The notes under the pieces are model-generated. The model did not search any database, was not told the DNA's origin, and worked only from the letters and a program-made list of their open reading frames with translations. Position numbers and translations under genes: made by a program. Below, one piece after another: positions 1 through 8,358 of a stretch of 64,000 nucleotides of DNA. How positions within the stretch are numbered: position 1 is the stretch's first letter; each line of letters opens with the position of its first letter. Origin of the DNA: an uncultured Erythrobacter sp. (lineage in GTDB: Bacteria > Pseudomonadota > Alphaproteobacteria > Sphingomonadales > Sphingomonadaceae); assembly GCF_947497915.1 (NCBI RefSeq), contig NZ_CANMIJ010000002.1, positions 1 through 64,000 on the forward strand, given 5' to 3'.

Positions 1-3000
1 AGAACATTACCGGTCGCACTCGCGCCCTCAGTAACGCTGTTCGTATCCGCAACAGCTACCGGTATATCATCAATGATCGCGATTTCCAGCGCACTCTCGC
101 TGAAGTCGCCATCGACATCTGTTACTCGAACATCGAAGGAATCAGAAGTCGTGTCGCCCGATGTGCTGCCATCAAGGGTGTACGTGTAACCGATCGCGCC
201 ATCGGCGATCGATGTGATTTCAAGAGTGCCGAAACTGCCTGTGAAGGTTTGCCCCACTGCAGTGATCGCGACGCCACCAATGGTTACAGTCGCGGGGCCG
301 TCAGGCGCGGTGAATGTGAATGTGCTTGCGGTAGTCTCGCTATCCGCAGCCGCATCGGAACCGGCAGGCGGCCCGTCAAGGCCGGCCTCGTCCACGATCG
401 TACCATCTTCTCCGGCAGTTGGCAGGTCCAATGTTGTTGTCGAGTTGGCAATCGAGATCACAAGATCCGCGCTTGCTTCATCGCCGTCGCCGTCTGTGAT
501 GGTGTAGGTGAATGTATCGCTGACACCGCCCGGTGTGCCCGGATCACGAGTGTAGCTGTATGTGCCATCGGCCGCGATGGTGAGGACTCCATATTCGCCC
601 TGCACGGTTTCACCGGCATCACCCGATCCGCCCGTTCCAACATACGATGTTACCACCGCGCCATCTGCGCCTTGCGTATCGTTGACGAGAACATCGCCGC
701 CGATTGGGCCGTATTCACCGGCCGCCAATGAGCCAGCATCGTCTTCTGCGCTTGGCGCATCATCGAGGATAGAGATAACGATGGTGGTAGACGCCGTGTC
801 GCCGTCACTATCTGTTACCGTCACAGTGAATGGATCGGTATCACCGTCAACCAGTGTGTTGTCGGTCAGCTCGTAAGTGTATTCGTAATCGCCGCCGTTC
901 AGCGTGACAGTGAGCACGCCTTTGTCAGTCGTGACGGTGCCGCCATTTGTGACATCTGTCCCGTTGATCACGAGCGATCCGACCGTGTCACCACCTGTGT
1001 TGATCGCAATCGTGCCTTGGGCAAATTCGCTGTCGCTGGCTTCATCCGAACCGGCTGGTTCATCGCCGCGAGCGCCCAGCCCGGCTTCGTCGGCTACATC
1101 TGTTCCTTCGGCGGAAATCTCTGGCTCGGAATCCGGCAGCAATTCGAGCGTAGCGGTCGCAGTTGCGACATCTCCGTCGCCATCAGTGATGGTGTAATCA
1201 AACGTGACGGTCGCGCCATCAGTTGGCCCTGGTGTGTAGGTGAAGGTGCCATCGCCGTTATTCACAAGCGTACCGTCACCGCTGAGGGTACCGTCTACGA
1301 CCGTAACCGTATCAACGTCGACATCATCCGCACCGGGAGTGTCGTTTGAAAGGACATCAATCGTTACAGGTGTGTTTTCATCGGCCTGCGTTTCGCTGTC
1401 ATCAGCCGCAGCGGGTTCATCATCAATGATATTGATGACCAACGTATCTTCAGCCACGTCACCATCAAGATCGGTGACGGCAATATCGACTGTCACAGAG
1501 GTGTCGTCGCCCGAGGTGTTATCGATCAGCGTGTAGTCGTACTCGATTGTGCCATCGCCGGTCACCGGATCATAAGTTACGCCGGTTACAACCAGAATTC
1601 CGGTCGCGTCACTGATGATTGTTTGCGGCAGACTGCCAGCGTCCAAGACGATGCCGTTCAACGTTACATTGTCGAGGCCGTCGGGCGAGTTAAAGCTGAT
1701 CGTCGCGCCGGTGTTTTCGGACGGATCGCTGTTATTGTCCGAGTCGCCATCAGAGCCCTCGCTTGAACCGACAGGCTCATCGACGCGGGGCGCAAGAGCG
1801 CCCTCGTTCACGGCTGTCCCCTCACCAATGCGAGGAACATCCGTCACCAGAGTTGGCGAATCTTCAATCTGGATCGTTAGGATCGCAGTTGACGTACTGC
1901 CATCTGCATCGACGATCGTGTATTCGAAGTCCTCTTCAACGCCGCCCGGCGTGTCGAGGTCGCGCGTGTAAGTGTATGTGCCATCCGCATTGAGCGTCAG
2001 CGTGCCAAACTCGCCTTGCAGCGTGTCGCCGGGTTCAGCCGTTCCGCTCGCATTGCTAAAGCCTTGGACGGCTCCGTCCGGAGCGTAACCATCGGCGCCA
2101 GGTACGTCATTGACGAGCACATCGCCGGTGATTGGATCGTGCGAACCGGCTTCGACAACGCCCAAGTCATTCTCGGCAATCGGGCCATCATCAGTGATAA
2201 TGATGTTGAGTGTTGCCGTCGCCTCGTCGCCGTCGGCATCAATGATCGTGACTTCAAACGGATCTGTGCCCTCGCCGACGAGGTTGTCGGTAAGGGTGTA
2301 TTCGAAATCAACTTCGCCGGTGTCGAGATCAATCGCAACAATGGTCAGTTCGCCGACAGGCGTGGTGATGACCTGACCCGGTGTTGTGACCTCAACACCA
2401 TTGATAATGATACTCGAAAGGCCGTCTGTCGCCTCGAACACAATTGTACCGCTGGTGGTTTCGCTATCGGTGTCGGCTTGCGTGCCCTCTGGCTCGCCGC
2501 GCTCGGGAAGGCCGTCTTCATCGACGGTTGCGATGGCGTTTTCGACGCCTACCGGATTGTCGATAGTTTCGATGACGACTTCTGGTTCGTCATCGACGTT
2601 CGGAATGATTTCTTCTTCGCGGAATTCGGGAAATGCGAGCTCGGTGAACGGCAGGAGATCACCGATGTTAAACGCAGCTTGAATCTCGCCTTCATCACCG
2701 GCGAAGTTACCACCCGAACTTTGCGGCGGACCTGCGGCAGGCTCTGGCTCGTTACCAGTCAGCAATTGCGCGATTGTTTGCGGCGGAACAATAACACCAT
2801 CGACAGCAATCTGCGGCACAAAGACCGCGCCGTCCGGCACCACAATCCGTGAACCGTCGGCGAGATTGATGATGAGGTCGCGGCCCTCAACGGTCAGATC
2901 TTCAATCGATGACCCTGCCGGCAACGCGATGAAGTCGTCCGCAACGGGACCGGTGTCGAGCGCGCCGGCCGCATCGGCTTGATCGTCCGCAGAAACAGAT

Positions 3001-3062
3001 GCTGCCGAGCCCGAGACCAAGTCATCGAACTGTTCTTGATTGTTTTCACTATCGCGCTTCAT
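1..3062 (-). CDS. Giant VCBS/T1SS-143-type repeat adhesin, N-terminal part (3' end outside window)
   Basis: The minus frame is open from ATG 3060-3062 to the window edge, about 1020 codons with no stop; the many plus-strand ORFs here are its shadows. After a non-repetitive start (residues 1-200, with a hydrophobic beta segment near IVVPDGAVFVPQ) come tandem domains of about 200 residues. Each has the pattern 'IxINGxxVT', 'GxLTIxxDxxxGxxxYxYTLxDN', 'VTDxDGDxA' and a linker with 'DDxPxAxxD'. These are Ca-binding-type VCBS / T1SS-143 repeats, and at least four can be followed. No Sec signal peptide is visible, which fits type I secretion with a C-terminal signal beyond the window. The family makes surface adhesins for biofilm or particle attachment. 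The start is supported by AGGACGGCAG just upstream. The divergent neighbour at 3559 has no known link. Confidence 0.85.
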   Translation of the reverse strand, partial: MKRDSENNQEQFDDLVSGSAASVSADDQADAAGALDTGPVADDFIALPAGSSIEDLTVEGRDLIINLADGSRIVVPDGAVFVPQIAVDGVIVPPQTIAQLLTGNEPEPAAGPPQSSGGNFAGDEGEIQAAFNIGDLLPFTELAFPEFREEEIIPNVDDEPEVVIETIDNPVGVENAIATVDEDGLPERGEPEGTQADTDSETTSGTIVFEATDGLSSIIINGVEVTTPGQVITTPVGELTIVAIDLDTGEVDFEYTLTDNLVGEGTDPFEVTIIDADGDEATATLNIIITDDGPIAENDLGVVEAGSHDPITGDVLVNDVPGADGYAPDGAVQGFSNASGTAEPGDTLQGEFGTLTLNADGTYTYTRDLDTPGGVEEDFEYTIVDADGSTSTAILTIQIEDSPTLVTDVPRIGEGTAVNEGALAPRVDEPVGSSEGSDGDSDNNSDPSENTGATISFNSPDGLDNVTLNGIVLDAGSLPQTIISDATGILVVTGVTYDPVTGDGTIEYDYTLIDNTSGDDTSVTVDIAVTDLDGDVAEDTLVINIIDDEPAAADDSETQADENTPVTIDVLSNDTPGADDVDVDTVTVVDGTLSGDGTLVNNGDGTFTYTPGPTDGATVTFDYTITDGDGDVATATATLELLPDSEPEISAEGTDVADEAGLGARGDEPAGSDEASDSEFAQGTIAINTGGDTVGSLVINGTDVTNGGTVTTDKGVLTVTLNGGDYEYTYELTDNTLVDGDTDPFTVTVTDSDGDTASTTIVISILDDAPSAEDDAGSLAAGEYGPIGGDVLVNDTQGADGAVVTSYVGTGGSGDAGETVQGEYGVLTIAADGTYSYTRDPGTPGGVSDTFTYTITDGDGDEASADLVISIANSTTTLDLPTAGEDGTIVDEAGLDGPPAGSDAAADSETTASTFTFTAPDGPATVTIGGVAITAVGQTFTGSFGTLEITSIADGAIGYTYTLDGSTSGDTTSDSFDVRVTDVDGDFSESALEIAIIDDIPVAVADTNSVTEGASATGNV

Positions 3063-3558
3063 GTCTCTGCCGTCCTTGTTCGCCGACCTAAATCGACTGT
3101 TGAACCACAGGCACAAAATCATGGGCTCGAGCGCTTAACGCTCAAGGCAATTCTATGCTTGCGGCCCCGGTTGAATTTATAGCGTTGGGTCGTTGGTTAA
3201 CGCCCGCGCTTTTTCTTCCTACGATAAGACCAGCAATCCGCGACCCTTGCAAGGATGTTTACCTAATTTTAAGAAGCTACTTAACATATTGAAATACTGT
3301 AATAAAAACAGCTAACTGTCTCATTGTTAGCACAGCGTTTTCCAAGGCGATCCGAAACGGGACACGAATCGGTCGCTCCACTAACAGAATCGGCAAACCA
3401 CTGATAATCATGGCATCTGATGGTTAACTCGCCGCTCTGTTTTGGACTGATTCGGGTGTAGTGACATTTCCGAAATTCTCGGTATTTTCCGATCTCAAGG
3501 TGCGTCTTGCTAGCAATCAAGGGGCAGCAATTCTTGGCGGCAGCGCCAAGGGGGCAAA
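3063..3558. other. Divergent intergenic region
   Basis: A 496-bp gap between the adhesin (-) and the 222-aa protein gene (+). It is AT-richer than its flanks around 3240-3320 and must hold both divergent promoters. I see no RNA gene, strong terminator or convincing small ORF; the 79-aa minus ORF at 3281-3520 lacks protein-like composition. Confidence 0.5.
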
Positions 3559-4227
3559 ATGAGCGACACGCAAAATCTTCGAACTAGCAACCTAATGGTG
3601 AGCGCATATCTCGCGATGGTCATTGGCGCGCTTCTCGTCTCCACATCAGGCGGCGACTTTGCTGCGCTTTGGAAAGCCGAGAATAGCGATCAGACGAATG
3701 CAGCGATCGCTCTTGATCGCGGTGAAGCCGCAGACCTATCCGCAGATTTGGCGCTGAACGCAGCAGTGCGCTCGGGAACCGTCGTTGATGATTCTGGTGT
3801 CGCAGACCCAGAAGCAGGCAATGATGCGGCGACGGATGAAGTCAGCCTTGGCTCGCCCGCGGACGTTCAGGAAGAACCAGCGTCGACGGTCGAGCTAGGC
3901 GTAGACCAGTTTGATTTCGAACTGACTGATAGCGGAGCCATTACAGGCGGCCGCGCAGCAGTATCAGGCGAATTGATCGAAGTGCAAAAACCGGTGATGC
4001 ACCAAGGTGAGCGTTTGGGCTCGCTTGTCGTGTTTATAGACAAGAACGCTCGGCTTGCCTCTGATAAGACCACGCTGGAGACTTTGCTTGCGAGCGATCA
4101 AGCCTCGATGACAAAGCTCGGCAGAATATCTGACACCGGCTTAATCACGTTCCAAAGGCTGAGAGAATTCGGGATCAACCTGCGGTACGATCCGCTCGAC
4201 GATCAGATCGTGTTGCAGTCCAGCTGA
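3559..4227 (+). CDS. Hypothetical membrane-anchored protein
   Basis: 222 aa. One hydrophobic segment lies at about residues 12-30 (LMVSAYLAMVIGALLVSTS) after a short cytoplasmic start. A long acidic, low-complexity stretch rich in Ala, Asp and Glu follows (about 40-115), then a compact C-terminal domain (about 118-222) of mixed alpha/beta character. This suggests a single-pass inner-membrane protein with a periplasmic domain. I do not recognise a family. The start follows GGGGGCAAA. It sits between a type-I-secreted adhesin and a membrane protein and converges on the latter with one base between stop codons. A role in surface assembly is possible from position only. Confidence 0.6.
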   Translation: MSDTQNLRTSNLMVSAYLAMVIGALLVSTSGGDFAALWKAENSDQTNAAIALDRGEAADLSADLALNAAVRSGTVVDDSGVADPEAGNDAATDEVSLGSPADVQEEPASTVELGVDQFDFELTDSGAITGGRAAVSGELIEVQKPVMHQGERLGSLVVFIDKNARLASDKTTLETLLASDQASMTKLGRISDTGLITFQRLREFGINLRYDPLDDQIVLQSS

Positions 4228-4228
4228 A

Positions 4229-5071
4229 TCAGCGAGCCGCGACGACCGCCGGGGCGCGATGCCGGTAAGTCACGTTCACACGGTCTGCCAGGATCAAATA
4301 TGGCAGCCAGATCATCATGCTGATCAGGACCTTGTCGATATTGCCGCTCAGCAATTGCTCCAGCGCGATCGCAACCTCCCCTGGCAAGGGATAGGATGAT
4401 ACGGCCTGCGCGATCGTCAATTGCATCGCAATATCCACCAGCCATGCGAAGAGCAGCATTTTTGGAAAGAGCGGAACCGTGCGCAATGCCATCACAAAGC
4501 ATACCGCATAAAAGAAGTTCATCATCACGGTGTCGAGGGTCGCGAGCCAGAACAGGGTATATCCCCATGCTGGTGCATCTGTTGTCAAAGCAGGGATCGC
4601 CATCGCGAACTCGGCAGTTCTGAGCGCAACGTTGATCAACATTCCGATGATGAGCGATGCCATAAAGCCGACAGGGCCAAAACTTGGATGACGCCGCGCT
4701 TCACGTGGACTCATTTCTTGCCAAGCACCAATTCTCGACAGTTGCACGCTGGCACTGCGATGACGGGCCTTACCCAGAAACGCGTTGCGACCGACGATGA
4801 AGCCGGCAATTGGGGCCAGACCAACAAGGACATATGGCACTGCGAGCGAGGCCAACTGGGCAAGACTGGTCGCAGGAGTGGGTGAGGCAATCACACGAAC
4901 GATAGCGACCAAGGCAACGACGCCGAGCCAAGCCAGCGCGATCGGCGTCAAATTGCGGCAAACACCGCGAATGGCGTCGCGGCTCGCCATGGCTGCCCTG
5001 CGGGCATAGCTATCAAACAGGTTTGATGAGTGCGAAGTCACTGCGCTAATTAAGCCTATATTGGACAGCAT
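4229..5071 (-). CDS. Polytopic membrane protein, DUF2569-like
   Basis: 280 aa from ATG 5069-5071. I prefer this start to the 58-residue-longer one because it has a good ribosome site (AGAGG, five bases before ATG) and the extension is AT-rich with odd composition. Hydrophobic segments lie near residues 42-60, 72-95, 140-160, 175-205, 210-235 and 250-265. The C-terminal pattern 'WLPYLILADRVNVTYRH' resembles the end of DUF2569 membrane proteins ('...Y...S.RVK.TF'). No catalytic motif is visible and the function is unknown. The family assignment is tentative. Confidence 0.55.
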   Translation of the reverse strand: MLSNIGLISAVTSHSSNLFDSYARRAAMASRDAIRGVCRNLTPIALAWLGVVALVAIVRVIASPTPATSLAQLASLAVPYVLVGLAPIAGFIVGRNAFLGKARHRSASVQLSRIGAWQEMSPREARRHPSFGPVGFMASLIIGMLINVALRTAEFAMAIPALTTDAPAWGYTLFWLATLDTVMMNFFYAVCFVMALRTVPLFPKMLLFAWLVDIAMQLTIAQAVSSYPLPGEVAIALEQLLSGNIDKVLISMMIWLPYLILADRVNVTYRHRAPAVVAAR

Positions 5072-5457
5072 GTGAACCTCTAGCCGCACCTGATTTCGAA
5101 TCGCATCCGAATCAAATGTAAAATAAACCATATTGAACAGAGTTTTATGTGTGCGAACTTTGCCACAGACCGGGCTGGTAACTAACTGAGTTAACTTTTG
5201 CGGCGTATAAATCTCTGAAAAATTGCGATTTTTTATCATTACCAAAAAGTTATTGACGGAATACTAACGTTCGCAGACCCTTAAGGCGTTCCTGAGGAAT
5301 AGAGCGCGAAGACCGGCGTGAGCCGGAAAAACATAATGGGTCGCGCCAGTCGAAGCACTCAACACCAGTTGGAACTGGGCAAGCCGGAAATAGAAGCCGG
5401 AGCCCAGATTTTTGAATGCCCCCTAATTGGTGGGCGATTATCTGTTGGGGAAAAGAT
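5072..5457. other. Divergent intergenic region upstream of flp
   Basis: 386 bp between the DUF2569-like gene (-) and flp (+). The left part (5090-5260) is AT-rich and probably holds promoters. A small hairpin, CCGG-cgtga-(g)CCGG followed by AAAA, lies near 5312-5328. No protein gene is supported; minus ORFs crossing this region are shadows of flp and cpaB. Confidence 0.45.
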
Positions 5458-5637
5458 ATGACTTTTCTGAAGAACTTTATCCGTGATGAATCAGGTGCCT
5501 CGGCAGCTGAATATGCTCTGATCCTTGCCGTTGTCGGCGCTGGCATTGCGCTTGCAGCTGTTAACCTTGGTGACGCGATCCAAACTGCTATCGGCGCTGC
5601 CGAAACAGAAATCGAAACGGACGTACAACCAACATAA
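5458..5637 (+). CDS. flp: Flp-type pilin (major Tad pilus subunit)
   Basis: 59 aa. This is the structural subunit of the Flp/Tad pilus, an adhesive type IVb-like fibre. A short basic leader (MTFLKNFIRDESG) is followed by the Flp processing motif G|ASAAEY, with Glu at +5 and Tyr at +6 of the mature protein, then a hydrophobic helix (about 18-40) and a short acidic tail. The prepilin peptidase at 16427-16915 should cut after Gly13. The ATG at 5458 follows GGGGAAAAGAT, which rules out the longer upstream in-frame start. It is separated from cpaB by a strong hairpin terminator, so pilin can be made in excess of assembly proteins. Confidence 0.93.
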   Translation: MTFLKNFIRDESGASAAEYALILAVVGAGIALAAVNLGDAIQTAIGAAETEIETDVQPT

Positions 5638-5647
5638 AGTTGGCAAG

Positions 5648-5687
5648 GCCCGCAATCGGATTCGGTTCCGATTGCGGGCTTTCTTTT
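5648..5687 (+). terminator. Rho-independent terminator after flp
   Basis: A 13-bp perfect stem GCCCGCAATCGGA / TCCGATTGCGGGC (5648-5660 with 5667-5679) with a six-base loop is followed by TTTCTTTTT. It lies 11 bases after the flp stop and 43 before cpaB, so it probably terminates most flp transcripts while letting some read into the Tad operon. Confidence 0.92.
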
Positions 5688-5729
5688 TCGAAATCGTAAT
5701 TTTCGAATTATCCGAGGGGGGCTTGGATC

Positions 5730-6635
5730 ATGCGGGGTAGAAACCTGCTCATAATCGGCGGTGCCATTGCGCTTGGCCTTGTGGCCGTGTTTTTGCTCAA
5801 CAGCTATTTTAGCGGTTACGAGCAACAGCAAGAACAAGCTGCGCAAAGTGAACAATTGTCGCGCATCGTCGTTGCCACCCAACCTATTGCGTTCGGCACT
5901 CCGATCACTTCGACCAACACCCGGCTCGCGAACTGGCCTTCAAATGCCGTTCCCGAAGGCGCGTTTGGAACAATCGAAGCTGCAACCCAAGGCGGCCGTG
6001 TCGCTTTGCGGCCATTGGTCGCCGGCGAACCCGTTCTTGCCAACAAAGTTAGCGGCGAAGGTGGACGCGCATCACTTGCAGCAGCCCTTCCCGATGATCT
6101 TCGAGCCGTGTCAATTCCCGTCAATGCAATCGCCGGTGTCGGCGGCTTTGTGAGAGCGGGCGACGTGGTCGACGTGATGCTCACCCGCCAAATTCCGGGC
6201 GAAGGCGCCACTCCCACCGACAAAATGACAACCGTCGTTTTGGAGAATGTTCAAGTTCTGGCGACCGATCAAAGCGCCAATGACAACGAGACAGCAGCAG
6301 CTGTAGCGACGACAGCAACGTTGCAAACCGATTTGATCGGATCGCAAAAGCTGGCTTTGGCCACGCAAATCGGCACGCTCAGCTTGACCCTGCGCAATGT
6401 CGAGAACCAGATTGTCGGCGGCACCCGTGCCGTCGTCCCACGCGACCTTGGCGGAGCAGGAATCTACATCCCAGCGCGCGGCACTAGACGAGCGCCGGCA
6501 CCGTCCAGCCGCTCAGCACCGCAACGCGGATCCAATTCCACAAGCTCTGCTCCGCGCCGTCCTTCCGGCCCCAGCATGACTGTGGTCCGCGGCACAGAAG
6601 CGCAAGATTATCGGGTGAACCGCAATGGTAACTAA
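5730..6635 (+). CDS. cpaB: Tad pilus assembly protein CpaB/RcpC
   Basis: 301 aa. CpaB/RcpC is a periplasmic partner of the outer-membrane secretin in Tad systems. An N-terminal membrane anchor (about 5-24) leads into a SAF domain (about 45-110, 'IVVATQPIAFGTPITSTN...LANWP..AVPEGAF') and the RcpC/CpaB core (about 115-235, 'AVSIPVNAIAGVGGFVRAGDVVDVMLT'). The tail from about 248 is low-complexity, rich in Ser, Pro and Arg. Start ATG 5730 follows CGAGGGGGG. It overlaps cpaC by 11 bases, indicating translational coupling. Confidence 0.93.
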   Translation: MRGRNLLIIGGAIALGLVAVFLLNSYFSGYEQQQEQAAQSEQLSRIVVATQPIAFGTPITSTNTRLANWPSNAVPEGAFGTIEAATQGGRVALRPLVAGEPVLANKVSGEGGRASLAAALPDDLRAVSIPVNAIAGVGGFVRAGDVVDVMLTRQIPGEGATPTDKMTTVVLENVQVLATDQSANDNETAAAVATTATLQTDLIGSQKLALATQIGTLSLTLRNVENQIVGGTRAVVPRDLGGAGIYIPARGTRRAPAPSSRSAPQRGSNSTSSAPRRPSGPSMTVVRGTEAQDYRVNRNGN

Positions 6636-8067
6636 GAACACATATCGCGCGCTGATTTCGGCCGCTCTGCTGTCGACAGCAAGCCTTGGCGCAGCGCCAG
6701 TTTTCGCTCAAGAAACGGAAGTTCCGGTTCACGTGGGCGAAGTCGAAATTCCAGTGAACAAAAGCCAGATCGTTACGGCAGATCGGGCTATCTCGCGGGC
6801 GTTAGTCGGCAATGAAGAGATCGCGGATATTTTCCCGGTTTCCGAACGCTCAATCTATGTGCTCGGCAAGAAAATGGGCACCACCAGCCTGACGGTTTAC
6901 GACAATGCAAACCGCGTCATCGCGGTTATGGATATTGCCGTTGGCCCAGATGTGACCGGCCTTCGCGATCAGATCAAAACGCTGATGCCCGAAGAAGAGA
7001 TCGAGGCACGGATTTCAAACGAATCGATCGTGCTCAGCGGTCTGGTAAGCGGCCCAGGTGTTGCTGACAAAGCAGTACAGCTTGCCCGCGCCTACGCCGG
7101 CGAGAATGTCGTCAATTTGATGTCGCTGGGCAGCAGCCAACAGGTGATGCTCGAAGTTCGCTTTGCAGAAGTCTCGCGCAGCGTTGGTAAACAACTGGGC
7201 GTCAGCTCTTTCTCGCAATCGATCAACGGCAATTTTTCGACTGCAATCGGCGATGGTTCGCAGCTTGTGCCTGACGTTGATACAGGCACCGGCGTCCTGC
7301 AATTGGACTCCATTACGGGCACTTTCGGCATTTTTCGGCGTTTCTTCAGCGATGTTGCGGGCCTGAATATCGAAGCCGTTCTGGATGCCTTGGAAGATAA
7401 GGGTCTCTCCAAAACACTGGCAGAGCCTACGTTGATCGCCCTTTCCGGCGAGCGCGCATCGTTCCTTGCTGGCGGTGAATTTCCAATTCCAGTTGTCCAG
7501 AATGCTGGCGGCGGCGGTGGCGGTGCAACCGGCCAAATCGGCGGAGCTGTCACAGTTGAGTTCAAACCGTTTGGCGTGAGCCTCGCGTTTACTCCGACAG
7601 TGCTTTCGGACGACACGATCAACCTGCTAGTTGAACCAGAAGTCAGCTCGATCGATCCGACTGCCTCAATCCGCCTCAATGGCGTGACTATTCCGGGCCT
7701 CCAAACCCGCCGGGCCAGTACGGTTCTTGAGCTGCGCGATGGCGAAAGCTTTGCGATTGCCGGCCTTTTGCAAAGCGATTTTCAAACAACCGTTCGTCAA
7801 GTTCCAATCCTCGGCTCGATCCCGATCATTGGTTCGCTGTTCCGTTCATCAAGTTTCCAGAAAGGCGAAACCGAACTTTTGATCGTCGTTACGCCGCGTC
7901 TGGTTGCACCAATTAAGCCAAGCCAAGTTCGCCTTCCAACCGATCGTATCGAAGATCCGGTTCAAGCGGACGTGCTCCTAAATGGCACCGCATATCGGCC
8001 CAAAAAAGAGGCCGTCGAAGCAGCAGAAGCTGCACCGCAGAACGCAGGTGATGATTATGAATTCTAA
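6625..8067 (+). CDS. cpaC: Tad pilus secretin CpaC/RcpA
   Basis: 480 aa. Forms the outer-membrane channel of the Tad pilus. Signal peptide about 1-29 (cut after VFAQ region), N-terminal secretin-associated domain about 35-110 ('VGEVEIPVNKSQIVTADRAI'), BON-like segment about 110-170, and the secretin beta domain about 250-430 with 'LAEPTLIALSGERASFLAGGEFPIP' and 'VPILGSIPIIGSLFRS' near its end, all diagnostic. A Gly-rich insert (about 290-304) lies in the channel domain, as in many secretins. The gene end overlaps the next gene's start. Confidence 0.95.
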   Translation: MVTKNTYRALISAALLSTASLGAAPVFAQETEVPVHVGEVEIPVNKSQIVTADRAISRALVGNEEIADIFPVSERSIYVLGKKMGTTSLTVYDNANRVIAVMDIAVGPDVTGLRDQIKTLMPEEEIEARISNESIVLSGLVSGPGVADKAVQLARAYAGENVVNLMSLGSSQQVMLEVRFAEVSRSVGKQLGVSSFSQSINGNFSTAIGDGSQLVPDVDTGTGVLQLDSITGTFGIFRRFFSDVAGLNIEAVLDALEDKGLSKTLAEPTLIALSGERASFLAGGEFPIPVVQNAGGGGGGATGQIGGAVTVEFKPFGVSLAFTPTVLSDDTINLLVEPEVSSIDPTASIRLNGVTIPGLQTRRASTVLELRDGESFAIAGLLQSDFQTTVRQVPILGSIPIIGSLFRSSSFQKGETELLIVVTPRLVAPIKPSQVRLPTDRIEDPVQADVLLNGTAYRPKKEAVEAAEAAPQNAGDDYEF

Positions 8068-8341
8068 GGTATTTCTCTTCACTGCCCTCTCGGGTCTGTC
8101 GCTTGGTGGATGTTCGGTCGCTGACAAAGAGCTTCTCGGATATCAAGACCCCAGTTGGGGCGAAGCCAATCGCGCAACAATGGCAGCGCAAGTCATCAAT
8201 CCGAACCCGGAATATGACACGCTTGTGCCAGAATCGAGCGCAGAAAACGCTGTCAACGCAATCGAGCGCTACCGCGACGGAACTGTCGAACAGCCTGAAC
8301 GGCAATCGACGACAGAACCGGTCGCTGGCGGCCCGAACTGA
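8051..8341 (+). CDS. Short CpaD-like pilus lipoprotein
   Basis: 96 aa from ATG 8051 (or 94 from ATG 8057), overlapping the cpaC end. The N-terminus is a lipoprotein signal with lipobox LSLGGC (Cys about 21). The mature part, 'SWGEANRATMAAQVINPNPEYDTLVP', resembles the C-terminal end of CpaD proteins ('FG.A...N.AAQ..NP.DL'), which are normally around 200 residues or more, so the N-terminal CpaD domain is missing. The position between cpaC and tadG is where cpaD normally lies. It is probably an outer-membrane lipoprotein stabilising the secretin. No frameshift is visible, so it is likely a naturally reduced form. Confidence 0.7.
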   Translation: MIMNSKVFLFTALSGLSLGGCSVADKELLGYQDPSWGEANRATMAAQVINPNPEYDTLVPESSAENAVNAIERYRDGTVEQPERQSTTEPVAGGPN

Positions 8342-8358
8342 AGTGGAGGCAACCCACC

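Noticed and set aside
214..2852. Many plus-strand ORFs, including one of 278 aa (2016-2852)
   Set aside because: They are antisense shadows of the open minus frame, whose translation gives clean VCBS repeats.
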